Shown here: piece by piece, positions 26,114 through 34,380 of the stretch
Position numbering within the stretch: the first letter of the stretch is position 1
Layout of the letters: every line of letters begins with the position of its first letter
Origin: an uncultured Lachnospiraceae bacterium
Lineage (GTDB): Bacteria > Bacillota > Clostridia > Lachnospirales > Lachnospiraceae
Length of the DNA stretch: 64,000 nt
NCBI GenBank assembly: GCA_910583615.1
Contig: CAJTXP010000017.1
Location: forward strand, 11,631 to 75,630
Reading direction: 5' to 3'
Translations under genes and position numbers: made by a program
The notes under the pieces: model-generated
What the model saw: the letters and a program-made list of their open reading frames with translations, nothing else
What the model was told of the DNA's origin: nothing
The model's database searches: none

Positions 26114-27817
26114 TCAGTCCGCGCCTCCGATCAAAACCCGTTTTCCTTCAAAAGCAAATCCATACTTCCGGATCCGCGTTTCCGGGATGCCCTTCTGTCT
26201 CAGAGCGGCTGCATAATCCCGTTCTGTGATCTGTGCCAGTGCATGCTGAACGGTTTCCTCCAGAGAGCGTTCTTTCAGAGGATTCCGCACTTTGAATTCC
26301 AGAAGAATGGCGTCGTCTTCCGAGCGTCTTGGCTCCAGCTGTACGTCATAGCGTCCAAATCCGCTTTCCCGGTTGGAGGTAATTACATATCGTTCCTTCA
26401 GAACCATCATCAGTCCCAGTACAAGGCCGTGGTAAAATCGTTCGGGTTCTGTCCGTTCAGAACTTTTTCTGCCGGTATCGAAGGAACTGAAGATGGTTTC
26501 TGACAGCTGGTTCATATAGGCGTTCATTGCTTCCAGATTTCCCTGAAGCAGCGCTTTGACAAAATCATTATAGTTCGTTCGGGAAGCGGCAAACCAGCTC
26601 TGGATGATTGTCCGGAACATGACCTTTACCTCAAAATTGGTAAGCTCCAGTTCATATTCCTGATTCCAGTCGCCGAATTCTGTCATACGGTTCTCAAAAT
26701 GTTTCACTTTCAGATAACCGCCGGCAAGGAGAAGACTCCAGAGCGCAGTTTCTTCCAGATCGAGCCGATCATAGACGATCTGTTCATCAATGCTGGTATG
26801 AAATGATTTTCCATTCAGGAGGTCTTCCATAATCATTTTTACATTCCGGCTTCCGGAACGGATCAGCCGTCCGATCAGGCTGTTGCTGCTGGTATTTGCC
26901 CAGTAGGCCGCTAATTTGCCTTTATCCAGAAAATTGAGTATGGACCAGGGATTGTAGATATCTGTCCGTCTTCCAAAAGTAAAACCATCATACCAGTAAG
27001 TTACCTCCGCTTCCTGTTCTGATAATCCATATTCTTTCAGAGCACCGGAGACTTCCTGCTGCGTAAATCCAAAAGCATCCTCATATTTTTCAGAAGTGGT
27101 TGTTACGACTTCCGGATGATTCAGATCTGAGAAAACCGATTCTCTGCTGACTCTGGTAATCCCGGTCATGATCGCACGCTCCAGGAAGGGATTGGTCTTG
27201 AAGGCCGCATTGAACAGGCTTCTGATAAAACCTGTCAGTTTTTCCCAGTAGCCGTTCATATAAGCCTCCTGCATGGGAGTATCATATTCGTCAAGCAGAA
27301 TGATCACTTTTTTCTTATAATACAGGTTCAGATATTTCGAGAGATGATGAATTGCCAGTGTGGCATACATGTCATCCATATCAGGAGAGATGTTTTGAAA
27401 AAATTCCTGATCTCTTTTGGGCAGAATACCGCTGTCAAGCAGAAAGGAATGGTCTGTATACAGATCGGTAAGCATCTGGCAGAGCTTTTTTCTGGCGGCG
27501 GAATAGCTGGATTCCTTTATGTTTGCAAAGGAAAGGCTGATGACCGGAAAGGTTCCCTGAATCTGCCGGTATTTTTCCTCTTTCCAGATGGAGAGAGACT
27601 CGAACAGATCCGTTCGACCTGCATGTTTCACTGAAAAAAAGTATTCGGTCATGCTCATGTTCAGAGTTTTTCCAAAGCGCCGGGGACGGGTAATCAGCGT
27701 AACAACATCTCCGTTTTCCCACCATTCTTTGAGAAAATCCGTTTTATCAATATAAAAATATTGATGCTCCATAATCGCCGCAAAGTCCTGATTTCCGATA
27801 CTGACGGTTCTTGCCAT
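26114..27817 (-). CDS. AAA-ATPase-like / PD-(D/E)XK nuclease protein
   Basis: 567 residues; ATG at 27817 behind CAGGAGGAATCT. The N-terminal half matches the AAA-ATPase-like family found with DUF1703 nucleases: FYIDKTDFLKEWW, RPRRFGKTLNMSM (P-loop, about 44-56), then KKVIILLDEYDTPMQEAYMN (Walker B) and AIMTGITRVSRESVFSDLN. The C-terminal part carries a PD-(D/E)XK-type core (YDVQLEPRRSEDDAILLEFKV). The family is widespread and often multi-copy in anaerobes such as Bacteroidetes and Clostridia; its function is unsettled, with mobile or defence links suggested. It follows potD on the same strand with a 46-base gap and may be read from the pot transcript. Confidence 0.87.
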   Translation of the reverse strand: MARTVSIGNQDFAAIMEHQYFYIDKTDFLKEWWENGDVVTLITRPRRFGKTLNMSMTEYFFSVKHAGRTDLFESLSIWKEEKYRQIQGTFPVISLSFANIKESSYSAARKKLCQMLTDLYTDHSFLLDSGILPKRDQEFFQNISPDMDDMYATLAIHHLSKYLNLYYKKKVIILLDEYDTPMQEAYMNGYWEKLTGFIRSLFNAAFKTNPFLERAIMTGITRVSRESVFSDLNHPEVVTTTSEKYEDAFGFTQQEVSGALKEYGLSEQEAEVTYWYDGFTFGRRTDIYNPWSILNFLDKGKLAAYWANTSSNSLIGRLIRSGSRNVKMIMEDLLNGKSFHTSIDEQIVYDRLDLEETALWSLLLAGGYLKVKHFENRMTEFGDWNQEYELELTNFEVKVMFRTIIQSWFAASRTNYNDFVKALLQGNLEAMNAYMNQLSETIFSSFDTGRKSSERTEPERFYHGLVLGLMMVLKERYVITSNRESGFGRYDVQLEPRRSEDDAILLEFKVRNPLKERSLEETVQHALAQITERDYAAALRQKGIPETRIRKYGFAFEGKRVLIGGAD

Positions 27818-27863
27818 AGATTCCTCCTGCTGTTCTGACAGCTGTTTTCAAATGATGACGGGT

Positions 27864-28922
27864 TTATTCCGACAATACCTGCTTCCAAAGATTATTATAC
27901 TTTTCTTCCGCTTCTTCCCCCAGATAATGGAAAGTCTCACAGCGCGACAGCACTTCATTTCCCGGGAATAACGCTTCATTATTCAGAATATCTTCATCTT
28001 CGATCATCTCGATGGCAGCAGAGTTCGGAATGGAATAATAAATATACTCAAAGTTTTTCAGTGCAATATCCGGACGGCAGAGGAAGTCGATCCATTTTTC
28101 GGCATTTTCCTTGTTCTTGCAGGTGGTCGGAATGACCCAGCAGTCCAGCCATACGTTGGAACCTTCTTCAGGAACCACATACTGCAGATTTTCATTTTCG
28201 TCCTTACAGATCGTTGCTTCTCCGGAATAGATGACGCCGATGGCGGCTTTTTCACCGATCATCATGTCCCGGACTTCGTCCGTGGTGTATTTCAATACCA
28301 GCGGTTTTTGCTTTGTCAGAAGCTCGGCAGCTTCCTGAAGCTCCGCGTCATCCGTGGAGTTGAGCGAATATCCGCAGGAGATGAGCGCCGGAGCGAAGAC
28401 ATCCCGGGGATTGTTCATCATGACGATGTTATCCGCATATTTCTCGTCCCACAGACAGTCCCAGCTGGTGATCGGTTCATCCACCATGGTCTCATTGTAG
28501 AGGATGCCGACGGTTCCCCACAGATAGGGGACGGCATGCGATGCATCCGGGTCAAATTCCTTTACCGTATCCGTGTAGACCGGATCAATATTGGAGATGT
28601 TTGGAATATTGTCATAATTGATTTCCAGCAGCAGATCATTGTCCAGCATCTTCTGGATCATGTATTCTGAAGGACAGACCACATCCCAGTCCGCTGCGCC
28701 GTTGGCGATGATGGGATACATGTCTTCATTGGTGTCAAAGGTCTTATAATTGACCTTGATGCCGGTCTCTTCTTCGAAAATATTGATGACGTCTTCATCA
28801 ATATATTCGCCCCAGTTATAGACGTTTACTTCTCCGTTCTCACCGGCGGAAGAGCCCCCGCAACCGGTGAATGTGAATGCTGCCGCCAGGCAGCCACATA
28901 CAAGCAGAATTCTTTTTTTCAT
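27864..28922 (-). CDS. potD: Spermidine/putrescine-binding lipoprotein
   Basis: 352 residues. Lipoprotein signal with FTGC (Cys 21). The mature N-terminus reads VNVYNWGEYIDEDVINIFEE, the hallmark of PotD/PotF-type polyamine-binding proteins, followed by VNYKTFDTNEDMY and WDVVCPSEYMI. It delivers polyamine to the PotABC importer at the membrane. Unlike the tightly overlapping potA-potB-potC genes, it is separated from potC by 328 bases filled with three hairpin repeats, which may set its expression apart from the membrane subunits. Confidence 0.93.
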   Translation of the reverse strand: MKKRILLVCGCLAAAFTFTGCGGSSAGENGEVNVYNWGEYIDEDVINIFEEETGIKVNYKTFDTNEDMYPIIANGAADWDVVCPSEYMIQKMLDNDLLLEINYDNIPNISNIDPVYTDTVKEFDPDASHAVPYLWGTVGILYNETMVDEPITSWDCLWDEKYADNIVMMNNPRDVFAPALISCGYSLNSTDDAELQEAAELLTKQKPLVLKYTTDEVRDMMIGEKAAIGVIYSGEATICKDENENLQYVVPEEGSNVWLDCWVIPTTCKNKENAEKWIDFLCRPDIALKNFEYIYYSIPNSAAIEMIEDEDILNNEALFPGNEVLSRCETFHYLGEEAEEKYNNLWKQVLSE

Positions 28923-28939
28923 AATCTTACCTCTTATTT

Positions 28940-29250
28940 AAGTTCCGCTTCCGTACGAAGAATGCCCTGTGTCCGGAAGAATTTCCGTCCTGAAAAGCGT
29001 CCGGAAATCCTTCCGGGCATTCTCCGTACAGAAGCTGTTTTGTTAAGTTCCGCTTCCGTACAGGTAATGCCCCGCGTCTGGAAGAATTTTCGTCCTGAAA
29101 AGCGTCCGGAAATCCTTCCGGGCATTCTTCGTACAGAAGCTGTTTTGTTAAGTTCCGCTTCCGTACAGGTAATGCCCTGAGTCTGGAAGAATTTCCGTCC
29201 TGAAAAGCGGTCGGAAATCCTTCCGGGCATTCCCTGTACAGAAGCTGTTT
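28940..29250. repeat. Three tandem 105-bp hairpin repeats between potC and potD
   Basis: Units begin at 28940, 29045 and 29150 with a constant 105-base period and are nearly identical. Each folds into one long imperfect hairpin (28953-29029, 29058-29134, 29163-29239), bounded by GTAC on both sides. Core order on the + strand: AATGCCC, a seven-base bulge (TGTGTCC, CGCGTCT, TGAGTCT), GGAA, 32 bases forming an inner stem-loop, TTCC, GGGCATT. The same core occurs in the smc-ftsY spacer. The repeats fill the whole potC-potD spacer and give a spurious open frame on the minus strand. Confidence 0.93.
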
Positions 29251-30066
29251 TTAGTGTCTCTGGTTTTCCGCAGGCAGTTCCCGCTGCTTCAGGTTTATGA
29301 ATACAAGCACGAGGAAGACTGCGAGAAACATGATCGTGGACAGTGCATACATCTCCGGTTTGATTCCCTTGCGAAGTTCTGAATAGATCAGAGTGGACAG
29401 GGTGTCGGCCCCGAGTCCCTTCACAAAGTGCGTGATGACGAAATCATCCAGAGACATGGTGAAGGACAGAAGGAAACCGGATAATACGCCGGGCATGATG
29501 TCCGGCAGTACGATGCGGAAGAACGCCTGCCCTTCTCCTGCGCCCAGGTCCAGCGCAGCCTCGTACATGGACATGTTCAGCTGCTTGAGCTTCGGCATGA
29601 CGCTTAAGACCACATAGGGCAGATTGAAGGTGATGTGTCCGATCAGGACTGTTCCGAAACCCATCTCAAAGTGGATGCCGACAACGGAAAGCAGATTTCC
29701 CACTGTGATAAACAGAAGCATAAACGCAATGCCTGTCACGATTTCCGCGTTCAGCATTGGGATATTTACAATGCTCATACACAGGCTCTGGCGCCGTTTT
29801 TTCATATGATGGACAGCGATTGCGGCAGAGGTTCCAAGCAGTGTTGCAACGGCGGCGGACAGTACTGCGATCAGCAGCGTGTTGCCAAGGGCGGCCAGGA
29901 TCGTGTCATTTTCAAAAAGCCGCTGATACCATTTCAGGGAAAAGCCTCCCCATTTGACAGAGGTTCTGGAATTATTAAAGGACAGAACCATCAGAGTTCC
30001 GATCGGGGCATAGAGAAAGAGCACGATCAGAAACAGATAAAAGCGCTGACTCCATTTTTTTATCAT
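29251..30066 (-). CDS. potC: Polyamine ABC transporter permease
   Basis: 271 residues with about six membrane helices; the first is YLFLIVLFLYAPIGTLMVLSF. The EAA loop that contacts PotA is visible (EAALDLGAGEGQAFFRIVLPDI). Start overlaps the potB stop by four bases (ATGA), with GGAGGG inside the end of potB as ribosome site. Forms the channel with PotB. Confidence 0.93.
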   Translation of the reverse strand: MIKKWSQRFYLFLIVLFLYAPIGTLMVLSFNNSRTSVKWGGFSLKWYQRLFENDTILAALGNTLLIAVLSAAVATLLGTSAAIAVHHMKKRRQSLCMSIVNIPMLNAEIVTGIAFMLLFITVGNLLSVVGIHFEMGFGTVLIGHITFNLPYVVLSVMPKLKQLNMSMYEAALDLGAGEGQAFFRIVLPDIMPGVLSGFLLSFTMSLDDFVITHFVKGLGADTLSTLIYSELRKGIKPEMYALSTIMFLAVFLVLVFINLKQRELPAENQRH

Positions 30067-30872
30067 AATACATTACCCTCCCCATTGTCATATTTGGAGG
30101 ACAGGATCATACTGACGATGATGAAAAGCATCAGCACAAGGGACAGCCCGCTTCCCACATGCCAGCTCGTACCTTTCATGAATTCCTGTTCAATGACATT
30201 TCCGATGAGCAGGATCTTTCCCCCGCCAAGAAGCGTGGAGATAACAAACGTAGTCAGAGAAGGTACGAATACCATCGTGATTCCGCTGACAACTCCCGGA
30301 ATGCTCAGAGGAAAGATAACTTTATAGAGTGTCTGAAAGCTGTTGGCTCCCAGATCTCTTGCGGCATTGACCACATTGACGTCGATTTTTGAGATTACAT
30401 TATAAATAGGAAGAATCATAAACGGCAGAAAATCATAGACCATACCGAATACAATAGCAGCAGGAGTATTGATAATCTTAAGTCCATGCAGTCCGAAAAA
30501 TTTAAGTACCGTATCCAGAACGCCGTTGGTGTCCAGAAGCACGACCCACGCAAGCGTCCGGAGCAGAAAGTTCATCCACATGGGCAGAACAAACAGGAAG
30601 ATCACGAACCCGGATTTTCCAAGCCTGCTTTCGGACAGGATCAGAGCAAGCGGATAAGCGAGCAGCAGGCAGATGGCAGTGCTCAAAAGCGACAGTCCCA
30701 GTGACAGAAAAAGCGCCTTGGAGTGTTCGGCGGTGGCAATCGCCATCAGGTTTTCCAGCGTAAATGATCCGCTTTTGTCCGTCAGGCCGTAGTACACGAT
30801 GAACAAAAGTGGGATAATGATAAATGCCGATGCCCACACAAGAAAAGGGCAGGACAGAGATTTTCTATACAT
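30063..30872 (-). CDS. potB: Polyamine ABC transporter permease
   Basis: 269 residues, six-helix permease of the spermidine/putrescine importer. N-terminal helix WASAFIIIPLLFIVYYGL; EAA-type loop NAARDLGANSFQTLYKVIFP. Start overlaps the potA stop by eight bases, so potA, potB and potC are coupled. Heterodimer partner of PotC. Confidence 0.93.
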   Translation of the reverse strand: MYRKSLSCPFLVWASAFIIIPLLFIVYYGLTDKSGSFTLENLMAIATAEHSKALFLSLGLSLLSTAICLLLAYPLALILSESRLGKSGFVIFLFVLPMWMNFLLRTLAWVVLLDTNGVLDTVLKFFGLHGLKIINTPAAIVFGMVYDFLPFMILPIYNVISKIDVNVVNAARDLGANSFQTLYKVIFPLSIPGVVSGITMVFVPSLTTFVISTLLGGGKILLIGNVIEQEFMKGTSWHVGSGLSLVLMLFIIVSMILSSKYDNGEGNVL

Positions 30873-31938
30873 CCAGTACCACCGCCTCCTCGTCTTCTGA
30901 TTCCGGTTTATTCATGATCTGAATATTGAACGGGTCGACGGATATGCTGACCTGTTCCCCGACCGGATGCATTCTGGTACTCTGTACCAGCCATTCGCGT
31001 CCGCATGCGCTGACTTCCATCTCATAGTGAACGCCTTTAAAGATCAAGTGTGACACGACGCCGTCTACAGTTCCTTTACCGGGGGCCCCAAGTTCCACAT
31101 CTTCCGGGCGGATCACCACGTCTACCGGACGGTTGTGTCCAAAACCGATATCCACGCAGGGAAATACAATGCCGAAAAGCTCCACAAGTTTATCTTCCAG
31201 CATGACGCCGGGAAAGATGTTGCTGTCACCGATAAAGTCTGCCACAAAGGCATTCGTCGGTTCGTTATAGATGTCTTCCGGCGTGCCGATCTGCTGGATG
31301 TAACCCTGATTCATGACGACGATCGTATCGGACATGGTGAGGGCTTCCTCCTGATCATGAGTGACATAGATAAACGTAATGCCCAGCTCGTTTTTCATGC
31401 GGATCAGTTCATACTGCATCTCCTGGCGGAGCTTGAGGTCCAGCGCCCCCAGCGGTTCATCCAGCAGAAGAACCTTTGGTTCATTGACGATGGCGCGGGC
31501 GATGGCGATCCGCTGCTGCTGGCCGCCGCTTAAAGAATCCGGCATGCGTTTTTCGTATCCGTCGAGATTAACCAGCTTCAGGGCATATTTGATCTTATCA
31601 TCAATATAGGCTTTGCTTTTTCCGCTGATTTTCAGACCGAAGGCAATATTTTCCGCAATGTTCATATGGGTGAACAGTGCATATTTCTGAAATACGGTAT
31701 TCAGCTGGCGTTTGTTGGGAGGGAGTGCGGTGATGTCCTGTCCGTTAAAAATCACATGTCCTTCATCCGGAGTTTCAAAACCGCCCAGGATCCGCAGCGT
31801 TGTCGTTTTGCCGCAGCCGCTGGGCCCTAAAAGCGTCAGAAATTTGTTTTCATTAAAATACAGATCCAGGTCATCCAGAACCTTATGTCCGTCATAGATT
31901 TTGGTAATATGCTGCAGTTCGATCAGTCTGTTTCCCAT
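30865..31938 (-). CDS. potA: Polyamine ABC transporter ATP-binding protein
   Basis: 357 residues from ATG 31938, chosen because CAAGGAGG stands eight bases before it (an ATG at 31971 lacks one). Walker A GPSGCGKTT (about 38-46), Q-loop, signature LSGGQQQRIAIARAI, Walker B VLLLDEPLGALD, switch His in THDQEEA, and a C-terminal TOBE-like regulatory part (from about 240). Energises uptake through PotBC. It lies 66 bases after the XRE-cupin regulator gene and is probably co-transcribed with it. Confidence 0.94.
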   Translation of the reverse strand: MGNRLIELQHITKIYDGHKVLDDLDLYFNENKFLTLLGPSGCGKTTTLRILGGFETPDEGHVIFNGQDITALPPNKRQLNTVFQKYALFTHMNIAENIAFGLKISGKSKAYIDDKIKYALKLVNLDGYEKRMPDSLSGGQQQRIAIARAIVNEPKVLLLDEPLGALDLKLRQEMQYELIRMKNELGITFIYVTHDQEEALTMSDTIVVMNQGYIQQIGTPEDIYNEPTNAFVADFIGDSNIFPGVMLEDKLVELFGIVFPCVDIGFGHNRPVDVVIRPEDVELGAPGKGTVDGVVSHLIFKGVHYEMEVSACGREWLVQSTRMHPVGEQVSISVDPFNIQIMNKPESEDEEAVVLDV

Positions 31939-32004
31939 GATCCGGCCTCCTTGTTGTAGTTTTACAGCCATTCTTGTTACAGGCAGGCTGTTATAATTCG
32001 TACT

Positions 32005-32544
32005 TTAAAAATTCGGCGGGGTGCTGATCCACAAAAATACAGCCCCGGTTTTTTCACCGGCGGTAATATAATGACTGGTAGAGGGGGTGAAATAAAAGGA
32101 TTCCCCTTTCTTCGCCTTGATCAGCTTGCCGCCCAGATGAATGGTGATGGTGCCCTGGAGTACATAGCCGAATTCTTCCCCTTCATGGGGCGTATCCGGA
32201 TAGGTGGAGCCGCCGGGCTCCAGCGTGACCCGGATCGGTTCCATGGCGTTTTTCTGTGCGTTCGGAATGATCCATTCAATCTTGTTCTTCAGTTCTGCAT
32301 CGTATTTTTCACAGTAATCTGCATCATGAAAAACGATCTGTTCATCGCTGTCTTCGCTGAAAAATTCTTTCAGATTCGTTCCAAGGCTGTTGAGGATATC
32401 CACCAGCGTGGCGATGGATGGAGAGGTCAGGTCCCGTTCCAGCTGAGAGATGAAGCCTTTGGACAGCTCGCTCCGGTCTGCCAGCTCCTCCTGCGTCAGT
32501 CCTTTCATGACACGGAGTTCCTTGATCTTTGGTCCAATGTTCAT
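32005..32544 (-). CDS. XRE-family regulator with C-terminal cupin (PuuR-type)
   Basis: 179 residues from ATG 32544, with CGGAGG upstream. Helix-turn-helix at about 8-62 (IKELRVMKGLTQEELADRSE, KGFISQLERDLTSPSIATL), then a cupin barrel at about 105-179 (HEGEEFGYVLQGTITIHLGG, TPSTSHYI). This architecture is shared with PuuR-like repressors of polyamine metabolism, where the cupin senses the ligand. Position as first gene of the pot operon supports control of polyamine uptake. It has a near-consensus promoter with a palindrome over the -10 that may be its own operator. Confidence 0.88.
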   Translation of the reverse strand: MNIGPKIKELRVMKGLTQEELADRSELSKGFISQLERDLTSPSIATLVDILNSLGTNLKEFFSEDSDEQIVFHDADYCEKYDAELKNKIEWIIPNAQKNAMEPIRVTLEPGGSTYPDTPHEGEEFGYVLQGTITIHLGGKLIKAKKGESFYFTPSTSHYITAGEKTGAVFLWISTPPNF

Positions 32545-32687
32545 GGTATAAAAGTCCTCCGTTTCCGTAGCTTTTTCCTGGCTGTTCCTGTACGCGCCGC
32601 AAAAATATAACAACCTGAAGTTTAATGCTGCTAAACACAGCGCATGCACGATACTTAACAAAAAGTTTAATAACAGTAAACGAATAT

Positions 32688-32717
32688 ACTATAGTACAGA
32701 CACGGGCGTTCTGTCAA
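32688..32717 (-). promoter_or_regulatory. Sigma-A promoter of the XRE-cupin/pot operon, with palindrome
   Basis: Minus strand TTGACA (32717-32712), 18-base spacer, TATAGT (32693-32688). The 10-base palindrome TACTATAGTA (32687-32696) covers the -10 and is a candidate operator. Confidence 0.8.
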
Positions 32718-32766
32718 TCGTTTTTTTGATTTTCTTTTATAATCGTCAGCAATGTCTGTTCTTTCC

Positions 32767-32795
32767 TTTACATATGAAAGACACGGTGATAAAAT
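32767..32795 (+). promoter_or_regulatory. Sigma-A promoter of the tetrapyrrole operon
   Basis: TTTACA (32767-32772), 17-base spacer, TAAAAT (32790-32795). Divergent from the pot operon promoter, with about 50 bases between the two -35 elements. Confidence 0.75.
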
Positions 32796-32838
32796 GAACG
32801 TGTATCTGAACATTTATCCGTTTTGGAAGGAATAGAAA

Positions 32839-32925
32839 ATGCAGCGGTATTTTAATCAAAAGAAAAAGACGGGGATGAAAGAGATTCGGATTGGCGACAA
32901 GGTGATTGTGGAAGCGGTTGTTTGA
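32839..32925 (+). CDS. Possible 28-residue leader peptide
   Basis: Short open frame, ATG 32839 behind GGAAGGAAT, ending 17 bases before the next gene and lying directly after the promoter at 32767. The product is basic, with KEIRIGDKVIVEAVV at the end, and matches nothing I know. It could be a leader peptide, a gene remnant or chance. Confidence 0.3.
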   Translation: MQRYFNQKKKTGMKEIRIGDKVIVEAVV

Positions 32926-32942
32926 AGCGAAGGAGATGACAA

Positions 32943-33461
32943 ATGACGAGAAGATTTCCGATCTTTCTGGATATGACAGAGAAAGAGATTCATGTTTACG
33001 GTGCCGGAAAGATCGCGGCCCGAAGGGTGGAGACGCTGCTCATGTTTGCTCCATGTCTTACGGTCCATGCGCCGGAAGTCTCCGTACAGCTTCAGAAAGC
33101 GGCTTTGGAGGGGAGCCTCCGGATTCAAAAAGAAGTCTATCAGCCGGGAAGTATTCCTGCGGATGCATTTATGGTGCTTGCCGCGACGGATGACCCCGCT
33201 GTGAATGACGATATATATGAAGAGTGCCGGGAAAAAGGGATCCTGGTCAATGTGTGCAGCGATCAGGCGCGCTGCGATTTCCACTTTCCGGGAATCGCAG
33301 TGAAAGATGATCTGGTGATCGGGATCAATGCCGGCGGGAAGAATCACAGACTGGCGAAAAGGTGGACGGACAGAATAAGAAAAGAGGTAGAAGAAGATGG
33401 ATATGATAATCAGGCCCAGAAGGCTTCGGACAACGGCAAACTTAAGGAAGATGGTACGTGA
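32943..33461 (+). CDS. Precorrin-2 dehydrogenase-like protein
   Basis: 172 residues; ATG behind GAAGGAGATG. The Rossmann start FPIFLDMTEKEIHVYGAGKI with AARRVETLL, then LAATDDPAVNDDIYEECR and NVCSDQARCDFHFPG, are those of the CysG/Met8 N-terminal domain, which oxidises precorrin-2 to sirohydrochlorin with NAD and can insert Fe or Co. The last 65 bases overlap hemB in another frame. The C-terminal half of larger homologues is short here. First recognisable gene of a three-gene tetrapyrrole operon. Confidence 0.87.
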   Translation: MTRRFPIFLDMTEKEIHVYGAGKIAARRVETLLMFAPCLTVHAPEVSVQLQKAALEGSLRIQKEVYQPGSIPADAFMVLAATDDPAVNDDIYEECREKGILVNVCSDQARCDFHFPGIAVKDDLVIGINAGGKNHRLAKRWTDRIRKEVEEDGYDNQAQKASDNGKLKEDGT

Positions 33462-34380
33462 GACGAGGATGGATAAGAGCTCTCTTGTGTATCCCATGTT
33501 TGTAAAAGAGGGCGTGAACATAAAAGAGGAGATTCCGACCATGCCGGGGCAGTTCCGGTACAGCGTGGACCGGATGCCGGAGATCCTGAATGAGATGGCA
33601 GATGCCGGGGTGGGAAATATCATGCTCTTTGGAATACCGGAGCACAAGGATGAGGCCGGAAGCGGAGCGTATGCCTGTGACGGCATTATTCAAAAAGCGC
33701 TGGAAAAAGCGAAAAAAGAGGTCCCGGATCTGTTTTACATCGGGGATGTCTGTATGTGTGAGTATACAAGCCATGGACACTGCGGCATTCTGAAAGGAGA
33801 ATATGTAGATAATGATCTGACGCTTGAGAAGCTTTCGCAGATCGCGGTGTCTCAGGTACAGGCCGGTGCGGATATGGTGGCGCCGTCCGATATGATGGAC
33901 GGACACATCAGCGCGATCCGGGAAGGACTGGATCAGCACGGTTTTGCGACGACGCCGATCATGTCTTATGCAGTCAAATATGCGTCTGCGTTTTACGGCC
34001 CGTTCCGGGATGCGGCGGGCAGCGCTCCAGCGTTTGGAGACCGGAAGAGTTATCAGATGGATTATCACAACCGCCGGGAAGGAATGAAGGAAGCGCTTCT
34101 GGATATTGATGAGGGAGCGGATATCATCATGGTAAAACCGGCCATGTCCTATCTGGACATGGTGCGTGAGATCAAGGATGCAACGGACGTACCGATGGCG
34201 GCGTACAGCGTCAGCGGAGAATATGCCATGGTGAAGGCGGCGGCAAAGCTGGGATATGTGGATGAGGCTTCGATTCTCTGTGAGATGGCGGCATGCGCAT
34301 ATCGCGCAGGCGTGGACATCTATATGACTTATTATGCAAAAGAGCTGGCCTGCTTTATGGATGAAGGGAGGATCGGATAA
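33397..34380 (+). CDS. hemB: Porphobilinogen synthase (ALA dehydratase)
   Basis: 327 residues, usual length. Condenses two 5-aminolevulinate to porphobilinogen in the cytoplasm. Metal-binding cysteine cluster CMCEYTSHGHCG (about 122-133), substrate lysines in YAVKYASAFYGPFRDA (about 195) and MVKPAMSYLD (about 248). ATG at 33397 lies inside the preceding gene; the stop overlaps the hemL start by one base. Confidence 0.96.
   Translation: MDMIIRPRRLRTTANLRKMVRETRMDKSSLVYPMFVKEGVNIKEEIPTMPGQFRYSVDRMPEILNEMADAGVGNIMLFGIPEHKDEAGSGAYACDGIIQKALEKAKKEVPDLFYIGDVCMCEYTSHGHCGILKGEYVDNDLTLEKLSQIAVSQVQAGADMVAPSDMMDGHISAIREGLDQHGFATTPIMSYAVKYASAFYGPFRDAAGSAPAFGDRKSYQMDYHNRREGMKEALLDIDEGADIIMVKPAMSYLDMVREIKDATDVPMAAYSVSGEYAMVKAAAKLGYVDEASILCEMAACAYRAGVDIYMTYYAKELACFMDEGRIG

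Noticed and set aside
28934..29230. 98-codon open frame with three internal repeats on the minus strand
   Set aside because: It is read through the three 105-bp hairpin repeats between potC and potD; a unit length divisible by three keeps the frame open by chance.
28940..29250. CRISPR array
   Set aside because: The 105-bp units are continuous tandem copies without unique spacers, and no cas genes are near.
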